8,397 bases of DNA from Candidatus Adiutrix sp. (GTDB lineage Bacteria; Desulfobacterota; Desulfarculia; Adiutricales; Adiutricaceae). The position numbers were made by a program, and so were the translations under genes. The stretch lies in contig JAISRV010000090.1 of NCBI GenBank assembly GCA_031273445.1, positions 1 to 8,397 on the forward strand, given 5' to 3'. Positions 1 through 5,901 of this stretch are shown piece by piece (the first letter of the stretch is position 1; every line of letters begins with the position of its first letter). The notes under the pieces were generated by a model. That model worked only from the letters and a program-made list of their open reading frames with translations. It searched no databases and was not told the DNA's origin.

Positions 1-141
1 AACACGCGCGCCGAGCCCGGCCAGCGCTTCCTGAGCCTTGGGATGATCGAGAAGAACGCCGGTCTCTTCCAGCACTTTGAGAGAGGCTTCATGAATAAGT
101 CGAATCTCGTCTTCAGTCAATACGTTATAAACAGGCAACAT
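1..141 (-). CDS. MttB-family (trimethylamine methyltransferase-like) protein, N-terminal part, runs off window
   Basis: The minus strand opens with ATG at 141 and stays open for 47 codons to the window edge. The product begins MLPVYNVLTEDEIRLIHEAS and continues with a stretch ending VLEETGVLLDHPKAQEALAG. This matches the N-terminal helices of the MttB superfamily and resembles residues 20-60 of the complete MttB encoded upstream (FTPDEFDAVHRATLEVLEEV). A Shine-Dalgarno CAGGAG (150-155) supports the start. It lies 136 nt after the mttB stop with no convincing terminator between, so it is probably the next operon gene. The family has Pyl enzymes (TMA) and many non-Pyl members acting on quaternary amines such as glycine betaine (MtgB). 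The diagnostic position near residue 330 is outside the window, so the subtype cannot be told. Confidence 0.85.
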   Translation of the reverse strand, partial: MLPVYNVLTEDEIRLIHEASLKVLEETGVLLDHPKAQEALAGLGARV

Positions 142-155
142 GGCTTTGTCTCCTG

Positions 156-170
156 GCCCCGGTCAGGGGC
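156..170 (-). promoter_or_regulatory. Small GC hairpin beside the ribosome binding site of the second MttB-family gene
   Basis: A perfect 5-bp inverted repeat (GCCCC/GGGGC) with a 5-nt loop directly abuts the CAGGAG Shine-Dalgarno at 150-155 on the minus-strand transcript. It could tune ribosome access to the downstream gene. No T-tract follows, so it is not a terminator. A regulatory role is inference. Confidence 0.3.
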
Positions 171-277
171 GGCGTTTAGGCACACGGCCGCGGCAAGTCC
201 CGCCTGCGGGAAGATTCCGCCTCGCGGTTCCGCCTTGTGGGCGACGGTCTGCGGTTAAAAAATGGCTCCAACCCGGC

Positions 278-1759
278 TTAGTCTTCGCTGGGGGGCAGGC
301 CCAGTTCCTTTTCGCGGGCGTTGACGAGGCGGCGAATGCCTTTTTGGGCCTCTTCCGCCAGCGGCGCCGGGCGATATTCCGCGATGAGCTTTCTGGCCAG
401 AACTTCGGCCCGCTGGGTCATGGTGGAGGAACCGGCCTCTTCCCAGCGGTTGCGCATCTGGCGATCAATCAGCCGAGGCTGGCTCTGGATGTTGCGGTTG
501 TTGAAGGTGTTGCGGTGCGTCAGAAAATCTTTCTTGTACCCGACCTCCTTGGTCACGTCCACAGAAAGAGTTCCGTCGTTAACCGCGATGCCGTTCACCG
601 CGTAAAGGATCATCTCGGCGATGTCCGCATCTATCAGCAACTGGGCGGCGCTGAAAGTCACGCCCATTTCCAGCATTCCGAGGCCGTAGATGATATTGGC
701 CCCGGCCAGGGCGGGCAACAGACCCGTCAGGGTCTTCTCGTGCCCGATCTGGACATCGGAAATCTTGCTGTCAGCCTAGCCTCCGGCCACCCAGCTGGGC
801 AAAAGATAATAACGGGCCATGGCCGCCACGGCCGCGTTGATCATGCCCAGTTCGGGGGTGCCGACCACGGCCGAGGCGTTGCGCAGATACATGGCCGTGG
901 AGGAGCTGCCGTAAATGACCTTAGCCCCCCGGCGGGTCAGTTGAGCCAGGGTCAGGCCGGCCAGTATTTCTGAGTTGTGGTTGACGAGCGTTCCGGCCAG
1001 GTTGACCGGGGAAGAACCGCCGGCCATGGCCATAGACAGGATGCAGACCGCGGCGTTGTTTCGGGCCGCGGTCATGATGATTTCGCAGCAGTCCTCCACC
1101 AGCCTCAGGGGACTCACCGGGCAGGTGATGAAGGAGACCGGGCAACGGTCGGGCAGGGCCTCGGGGCCGCCGACGGCTTCGGCGGCCATTTTCAATATTA
1201 TCTCGACGTTATGACCGTTTTCCGGCCCCAGGAAACAATGCTTTTCGGTGTTGTTGACCATGGCTTCATAATTGTGGATGGCCTGCATGGGGGCGGGCTT
1301 ATCCTGGCTGCCGACGGCCCGTTCAATGACGCTGATTATGTCCAGGTGATCCAGAAGCCGAGTCAGAACAATCAAGTCGTTTTTGGCGGTCGAGCGCAAT
1401 TCCCCGCTGTCGGAATCGATGATGCAGATGCCCTCGCCGAAGTTGGTGAAATTGACCCGGCCGCCGTCGACGACCACATCCCGTTTTTTGTCCCGGCCGG
1501 CCAGGGTCAGGCTGGAAGGAGCCGACCGTATGGCTTCTTCGACCAGATAAGGGGGAATCTTCACCAGACCGTCGTCATAGACCCTGGCCCCGGCTTCTTT
1601 AAAGATTTGCCGGGCTTCCTCTTTCTGGACAAACACCCCCACTTCCTCCAGCACCTCAAGGGTGGCCCGGTGGACGGCGTCGAATTCGTCCGGGGTAAAG
1701 ACGTTAAGGCTGAAGCCGCCGGAACTTTTAAAACCGGCCGATGCTTTGCGCAGGGTCAT
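278..1759 (-). CDS. mttB: Trimethylamine:corrinoid methyltransferase MttB, pyrrolysine-containing (UAG read through)
   Basis: This enzyme transfers a methyl group from trimethylamine to the Co(I) of its corrinoid partner, leaving dimethylamine. ATG at 1757-1759 follows a strong AAAGGAGGG; TAA is at 278-280. An in-frame UAG at 776-778 splits it into 327 and 165 residues. Read through, it gives 493 residues with Pyl at 328, close to the archaeal MttB size (about 495, Pyl near 334). The break is flanked by LPSWVAGG and ADSKISDVQIGHEKT, the conserved MttB active-site context, and family homology continues on both sides in one frame (LSMAMAGGSSPVNLAGTL at 241-258 before; LLPALAGANIIYGLGMLEMG after). 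No frameshift is needed. The start lies 4 nt after the corrinoid-protein stop, indicating tight coupling. A nonsense pseudogene is the alternative, but it is unlikely given the exact position and a second such gene in the operon. Confidence 0.95.
776..778 (-). other. In-frame UAG codon, predicted pyrrolysine 328 of MttB
   Basis: The minus-strand codons around it read GGC-TAG-GCT. The residue falls in the MttB active-site segment (WVAGG-Pyl-ADSK), where pyrrolysine is established in the family. The mttB gene itself ends in TAA. Confidence 0.93.
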
Positions 1760-1763
1760 GACG

Positions 1764-2414
1764 TCAACCCTCCTTTATCGCCCGGATGACGCCCTGGACG
1801 CCTTCGTGGGCATTTTCAGCGTAAATGTCGGCCCCGATGCGGTTGGCCCAGCGCGGCGTCACCGGCGCGCCGGCCACCATGGTTTTGATTTTGCCCTTAA
1901 GGCCCGCTTTTTTCAAAGTTTCCTCCAGTTTTTTCTGCTCGCTCAAAGTGGTGGTCAAAAGGGCGCTGGTGGCGATGATCTGGGAATTGTTCTTGACGGC
2001 GTCGTCAATCATGACCTCGGCCTCCACGTCGCGCCCGAGGTCGTGAACGGTAAACCCGTTGGCCCGGAACAGGGCGATGCCGATGCCCTTGCCGATGTCG
2101 TGAATATCGCCCTTGACTGTGGCCGCGGTGATATGAATGTGGGCGTAGCCGGATTCCCGCCCGGCGGGCATGGCCTGGTTCAAGGCCTGGGACGCGGCCT
2201 GCATGACCTCGGCGGCCAGCATCAACTCCGGCAGAAACATTTTGCCTGAACCGAAAAGATCGCCAACCTTGGAAATGCCCACGATGAAGCCTTTGTTCAT
2301 CAGCTCCATGGGGTCGACCCCGGAGTCCAGATGCTGACGAACGGCTTCGAGGGCCAGTTTCTGATCGGCTTCCATAATGGCGTCAATGGCCTTTTGATAA
2401 ATTGCTTCCGACAC
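1764..2414 (-). CDS. mttC: Methylamine corrinoid protein (MttC/MtbC type)
   Basis: This cytoplasmic B12 carrier accepts the methyl group from the methylamine methyltransferases and presents it to a downstream methyltransferase. At 216 residues it has the usual family size. An N-terminal helical cap (about 1-88) leads to a Rossmann-like B12-binding domain with the DxHxxG signature in GDIHDIGK (102-109), where His105 is the predicted lower cobalt ligand. SAL (150-152) and AGAP (181-184, a variant of GGAP) are the other B12-contact motifs. The C-terminal motif VTPRWANRIGADIYAENA is typical of MttC and MtbC. The start is GTG at 2414, chosen because AAAGGAG lies at a good distance upstream; the stop is TGA. 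It sits 23 nt after mtbB and 4 nt before mttB, so it could serve both. MttC and MtbC cannot be told apart by eye, so the symbol is tentative. Confidence 0.93.
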   Translation of the reverse strand: MSEAIYQKAIDAIMEADQKLALEAVRQHLDSGVDPMELMNKGFIVGISKVGDLFGSGKMFLPELMLAAEVMQAASQALNQAMPAGRESGYAHIHITAATVKGDIHDIGKGIGIALFRANGFTVHDLGRDVEAEVMIDDAVKNNSQIIATSALLTTTLSEQKKLEETLKKAGLKGKIKTMVAGAPVTPRWANRIGADIYAENAHEGVQGVIRAIKEG

Positions 2415-2437
2415 TTAATCTCTCCTTTCAGCGGCGT

Positions 2438-3823
2438 TTACAGGCCGGCCATGCGTTTGAAACGGTTCAGGCAGTTTATGTCAAGGTCGAGAACCCTGGC
2501 GATGTTGAACTTGCACTCCAGGCCCTTAGGCGTGCCGCCCAGAGGCATCATGACGCCGAAGCCGAGATCGGCCCGCACTTCAGACATGATGACCGGGTCG
2601 CACAATTCCTCCACGCCTATTTTCAACTTGTCGGCCACGTATTTCTTGGCCTCGTTGATTCGCAGCTTCTTCGACAGTTGGACGCGGGCCACCAGATCTC
2701 CGGCGGTCCTCATTCCTCCCATTCCTGAAGCCTGGGCGTGAGCCGCAGCCATCCAGACGGGGTCGCCGACCCCCACCTACAAGCCGTCCAGGCGACATAA
2801 TTCCACCATGGCCTTTGAAGCCCGGCTGACCACGTCGACCGGCGGATAGTCGGTCACCGGCACCGCGCCGACGCCCATGCCCATATTGGCGTGAATGGGA
2901 ATGGAGGCCGTTTCGCCGCAGGGTTTTATCAGGGCGATGGTGCGGGCCAGATTCCAGGGGGTGCTTTCATTGGCGTTGGTGTTGACCACCGGCCCGAAGA
3001 TGGCCGCCCCGGCTTTTTCAGCTAAGGCCAACTGATCCTTGGGGTAAAGCCCGGCTAGACGGACGCCGTCGTAATACATTTCGCCGTGCATGCCCAAGAC
3101 GAATTCGCCGGCCATGCCCACCATGATGGGCAGGTCGGGATATTTGCCGCGAAGCCGTTCCACAGCCATGAGCGAGGCCTTGAAATCCGGGTCGCCGCTA
3201 GCCCCCACGGTATCAAAGTTGATGGCGTCGGCCCCGGATTCCCACATGGCCTCGGCGATGAAACAAATATCCTCCACGGCCGCTTCGACCATCTGGTCGT
3301 AGGCGGCCCGCCCTTCTTCGATCCGGCCCTGAGGGAGAAGTTCCATGGGGTTGGGAAAAGGCCCGTCGGGTTGGGTGTAGAGCCCAAGATTGGGCATGGC
3401 CCCGTAAAAAAGCGGGGCGTGGGTGTTGTAAAGAGCCTGTTCCAAAGTGGCCTGCTCATAGCTGACAATGGGCTTCAGCACTTTGTAGCTGTAGTCCACA
3501 TGGCACAATTCCAGTGTGTCGGCGCCCAAAAGGCGTTCATAGATGGCCAGGGCGTTGATCCGGTCTTCAAAAAGGGCATGACGTTTGATTTTGAGAGTGG
3601 CCGCGTCGTAGCTCAAAATAACTTCCTTCCCCAGAGGCACGCCCACGAAGCGGTCGTCGCGTTTGAAGAGCTCGACCAGATATTCGATCTCTTCCTGGGT
3701 CAAGGGCGGGACATCGCCTTTTTCCACAGCCTGGCTGATGCCGTCTTCAATGTCCCCGCGCAGTTCGGCCTCGGTCATTTCCAGGGGGGAGCCGTCCCCC
3801 ATTCGGGTAAAAATTTTCGTCAT
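2438..3823 (-). CDS. mtbB: Dimethylamine:corrinoid methyltransferase MtbB, pyrrolysine-containing (UAG read through)
   Basis: This enzyme transfers a methyl group from dimethylamine to a corrinoid protein, leaving monomethylamine. An in-frame UAG at 2777-2779 splits the gene into 348 and 112 residues. Read through, it is 461 residues with Pyl at 349, against about 467 and Pyl near 356 in Methanosarcina MtbB. Family signatures lie on both sides: ADTLELCHVDYSYKVLKPIV, LFYGAMPNLGLYTQPDGPFP, GMAGEFVLGMHGEMYYDG and FGPVVNTNANESTPWNLART before; VGVGDPVWM and ASGMGGMRTAGDLVARVQLS directly after. The stop is TAA at 2438-2440. The start (MTKIFTRMGDG) aligns with the archaeal start, and AGAGAG lies just upstream. 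The gene begins 14 nt after the transporter stop. A nonsense pseudogene is possible but unlikely. Confidence 0.95.
2759..2773 (-). promoter_or_regulatory. GC-rich stem-loop just 3' of the mtbB UAG (PYLIS-like candidate)
   Basis: On the mRNA, GGGGUC-GGC-GACCCC forms a perfect 6-bp stem with a 3-nt loop. It begins after a 3-nt spacer (GUG) from the UAG. It lies inside codons for the conserved GVGDP motif, so it may be a by-product of coding. Stem-loops 3' of UAG (PYLIS) have been discussed for archaeal mtmB and are not strictly needed there. A function here is inference. Confidence 0.35.
2777..2779 (-). other. In-frame UAG codon, predicted pyrrolysine 349 of MtbB
   Basis: The minus-strand codons around it read TTG-TAG-GTG, giving the context RLDGL-Pyl-VGVGDP. 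This matches the known MtbB context DGI-Pyl-IGVGDP. The gene itself terminates in TAA. Confidence 0.93.
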
Positions 3824-3837
3824 CCGGGTTCTCTCTT

Positions 3838-5478
3838 TCAGCTCTGGTCCCCGGCGGGCGCCGGAGGCCTTTTAGCCGTTTTTTCTTCTAAAAACAGAGG
3901 ACTTATGATAGTTTTAGGCGTCAGAGAGCCGCCGAAGTCCTCCTTCAGGGACCGGAAAAGGCCCCAGACCAGAATAAAAATAATGGGCACAAGAATCACT
4001 CCGCCCACGATGGTGGAAGTCTGAACGGTCTTCAAAGCCTTCTCGCCGCCGGTAATCAATATGCCCATGCCGAAAACGGCCAGAAGAGAGGCCCAGAGCA
4101 TCCGGTTCCAGCGCAGAGAAGGCAGATCGCTGTAGCCTTTTTTTGAGCAGATGTTAGCCAGGGCTTGGGACGAGGCGTCAAGAGTGGTGCCTAGGAAGAC
4201 GAAGCATAAAATGGTGTAAATGGGCACGACGATCCATTTCAGAGGCAAAGACGACATGACCGCCATGCAGACGGCCGGGTCGCCCTGGGCGGCCTGCAGG
4301 GCCATGGCGTCCACCAGGCCGGTCTTCTGGGCATAAAGGCTGTAGGCGCCGAAAATAGCCAGAAAGGCCCAGCAGCCCAAAGTTCCCCAAATGCACTCGG
4401 CGATGACCAGTTCGCGGATGGTGCGGCCCTTGGAAATGCGGGCCACAAACAGGGCTATAACCGGAGCGTAAGCCACCCACCAGGCCCAATAAAACACAGT
4501 CCACCACTGCGGCCAGGCGTCTTTCGAGCCTTCGGCCACCAGCCGCAGAGGCTCGGTCTGGAAGGTAAGCGACGGGAAGTTATTCAATAGAAGGCCGATG
4601 CTGTTGGTCCACAGGTCGAAGATGAAGCCGGTCGGCCCCAGAAACAGCACCAGGCCCAGGATGATGAAAGCCAGCCAGACGTTGATGCGGGTCAGGTTTT
4701 GCATGCCTTTTTCCAGGCCCAGGTAGACGCTGAAGCCGAAAATGAGGAAAAGGCCGAAGGTGACCATGCCCTTCATGGCCATATCGTCATCCAGGCCCAG
4801 GACGCTGGACAACAGCCTGGAGATAAGGGGAATGGCCAGCCCCAGCGAAGTGCCGACCGCGCCGACCGTGCCGAGGAGCACGAAGACTTCGATGACCTTG
4901 CCGATAAGGCCGTCAGAATGCTTTTTCAAGATGGGCCGGCAGGAGTCGCTGATGCGAAAAATCTTTTCGCGGCGCACATAAACGCTGTAGGCGATGGGCA
5001 CCGTGGGCAGGCAGTAAATGGCCCAGGCCGAAAAGCCCCAGTGAAACTGCGGCAGCATATGCGCCCAGACCAGAGCCTGATCGCTCATCGGCTCTATGCC
5101 CATGGGCGGCCCATTCAGATAATAAATCGGCTCGACGATGGACCAGATCATCAGGCCGATGCCGATTCCGGCGCAGAACAACATGGAAATCCAGGAAATT
5201 TTGCTGAATTCCGGCTGGTCGTCTGGGCCCCCTAGGCGAACATGGCCGTAACGGCCGAAACCAAGCCAGGCGACGCAAACAAAGGCGGCCACTCCGATCA
5301 GCATAAACATGGAAGTGAGATTTTTCATGATAAAGGCATATGACGAATTGACCCAGCCGCCGGCGACGTCCGGGAAAAAGGCCATGGCCCCGCCAAAAAG
5401 GGCCACCAGGACAAGTGAAGGGAAAAAAACAATCGGTTCTATTGGGGCGGCTTTAAGCTTTGCTTCGGTCTTCTCCAT
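3838..5478 (-). CDS. BCCT-family (betaine/carnitine/choline) transporter
   Basis: This inner-membrane carrier imports a methylated ammonium compound, probably driven by Na+ or by exchange. It has 546 residues, the usual BCCT core size without a long regulatory tail, and about 12 hydrophobic segments. The family signature FYWAWWVAYAPVIALFVARI lies at 329-348, followed by SKGRT. The glycine-rich helix-3 segment CAGIGIGLMIW is at 102-112. The aromatic box for trimethylammonium, by comparison with BetP (W189, W194, Y197, W374), is present as W147, W152, Y155 and W334. BetP W377 corresponds to Tyr337 here, so the substrate may not be glycine betaine. The ATG at 5478 has GAGGAG 3 nt upstream, and the product starts MEKTEAKLKA. 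As the first gene of the operon, it probably supplies the amine or a quaternary precursor. The exact substrate cannot be read from sequence. Confidence 0.95.
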   Translation of the reverse strand: MEKTEAKLKAAPIEPIVFFPSLVLVALFGGAMAFFPDVAGGWVNSSYAFIMKNLTSMFMLIGVAAFVCVAWLGFGRYGHVRLGGPDDQPEFSKISWISMLFCAGIGIGLMIWSIVEPIYYLNGPPMGIEPMSDQALVWAHMLPQFHWGFSAWAIYCLPTVPIAYSVYVRREKIFRISDSCRPILKKHSDGLIGKVIEVFVLLGTVGAVGTSLGLAIPLISRLLSSVLGLDDDMAMKGMVTFGLFLIFGFSVYLGLEKGMQNLTRINVWLAFIILGLVLFLGPTGFIFDLWTNSIGLLLNNFPSLTFQTEPLRLVAEGSKDAWPQWWTVFYWAWWVAYAPVIALFVARISKGRTIRELVIAECIWGTLGCWAFLAIFGAYSLYAQKTGLVDAMALQAAQGDPAVCMAVMSSLPLKWIVVPIYTILCFVFLGTTLDASSQALANICSKKGYSDLPSLRWNRMLWASLLAVFGMGILITGGEKALKTVQTSTIVGGVILVPIIFILVWGLFRSLKEDFGGSLTPKTIISPLFLEEKTAKRPPAPAGDQS

Positions 5479-5502
5479 AGTCTCCTCATTTCACTTTGCG
5501 GT

Positions 5503-5519
5503 CGCCGGACATTCCGGCG
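5503..5519 (-). promoter_or_regulatory. Perfect leader hairpin just upstream of the transporter ribosome binding site
   Basis: A 7-bp perfect inverted repeat (CGCCGGA/TCCGGCG) with a 3-nt loop ends about 15 nt before the GAGGAG (5482-5487) of the transporter gene. No T-tract follows, so it is not a terminator. It may influence translation initiation or transcript stability. Confidence 0.4.
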
Positions 5520-5549
5520 GCCAGCCTGAATTTAGCCGCAGACATGATT

Positions 5550-5588
5550 AACAGATGTTGTTGCGAGGCAACCTCTGTTGGAGCCTCG
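5550..5588 (-). promoter_or_regulatory. Two interleaved inverted repeats in the operon leader (switch or pseudoknot candidate)
   Basis: AACAGATGTTG (5550-5560) pairs with CAACCTCTGTT (5569-5579): 11 positions with one mismatch and an 8-nt loop. CGAGGC (5564-5569) pairs with GCCTCG (5583-5588): 6 bp, 13-nt loop. The two stems interleave and share only base 5569. The RNA could therefore switch between them or form an H-type pseudoknot. They lie about 70-110 nt upstream of the transporter ATG, inside the predicted leader. No cobalamin riboswitch signature was seen. Confidence 0.4.
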
Positions 5589-5694
5589 AGACGCGCCTCT
5601 CCTGATCCGGTTGGCCAAAACCAGACAAAGAGCTCGGATGTCCTATCGCGATATGGGTTGACTTAAAAGCGCCGTTTAAGCGATAATTAGTATA

Positions 5695-5710
5695 AGCAAT
5701 AATCGGGCCA
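5695..5710 (-). promoter_or_regulatory. Sigma-54 (-24/-12) promoter for the methylamine operon
   Basis: The minus strand reads TGGCCC-GATTA-TTGCT, against the RpoN consensus TGGCAC-N5-TTGCW: GG and GC have the required 10-nt spacing, with one mismatch in the conserved bases. Transcription would start near 5684, leaving a leader of about 205 nt before the transporter ATG at 5478. It lies in the only sizeable gap of the cluster. The adjacent upstream gene encodes a sigma-54 activator, which independently supports the call. Confidence 0.8.
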
Positions 5711-5731
5711 AGTAGGCTGGAAGATTATAAA

Positions 5732-5763
5732 ACAAATAAAAACAAATGATTACAAAAGACAAA
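5732..5763. repeat. 10-bp-phased ACAAA repeats upstream of the sigma-54 promoter
   Basis: ACAAA occurs at 5732, 5742 and 5752, exactly 10 bp apart, and again at 5759. The three units read AACAAATAAA, AACAAATGAT and TACAAAAGAC. They lie about 22-54 bp upstream of the -24 element. Helically phased AT-rich units can bend DNA toward the activator or serve as a tandem binding site. The role is inference; the phasing is seen directly. Confidence 0.4.
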
Positions 5764-5789
5764 CTCTCCAATTTTGATTCATTATTAAA

Positions 5790-5818
5790 TCTAAAAATAT
5801 AAAAACGGCCGCGCCGTC
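5790..5818 (-). terminator. Rho-independent terminator of the sigma-54 activator gene
   Basis: On the minus strand, ACGGC-GCG-GCCGT forms a 5-bp GC-rich stem with a 3-nt loop, followed directly by TTTTTATATTTTT. It lies about 85 nt after the activator stop (5902) and upstream of the operon promoter, so it would separate the two transcription units. The stem is short, which limits certainty. Confidence 0.65.
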
Positions 5819-5901
5819 AGGTATTATTTCATTTTTGAATAATTATAATGTAAAGTAATCAATAGGCATTTATCTATTAATTCATCAATGAATCAACAGC
5901 T

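Noticed and set aside
259..277. T6 tract after mttB as a terminator
   Set aside because: No stable GC-rich stem precedes the T-tract on the minus strand, so transcription probably continues into the next MttB-family gene.
140..973. Long plus-strand ORFs opposite mttB, mtbB and the transporter
   Set aside because: They are antisense shadows of GC-rich genes on the minus strand, with no family-like motifs.
278..1759. mttB as two broken ORFs (nonsense pseudogene)
   Set aside because: Frame, reading length and family motifs continue across the TAG at the exact pyrrolysine site, and mtbB shows the same pattern.
776..2779. Selenocysteine as explanation for the in-frame stops
   Set aside because: Both codons are UAG, not UGA, and the families are known pyrrolysine enzymes.
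5479..5694. Cobalamin riboswitch in the operon leader
   Set aside because: Considered because the enzymes use corrinoid, but no B12-box-like sequence was seen on the transcribed strand.
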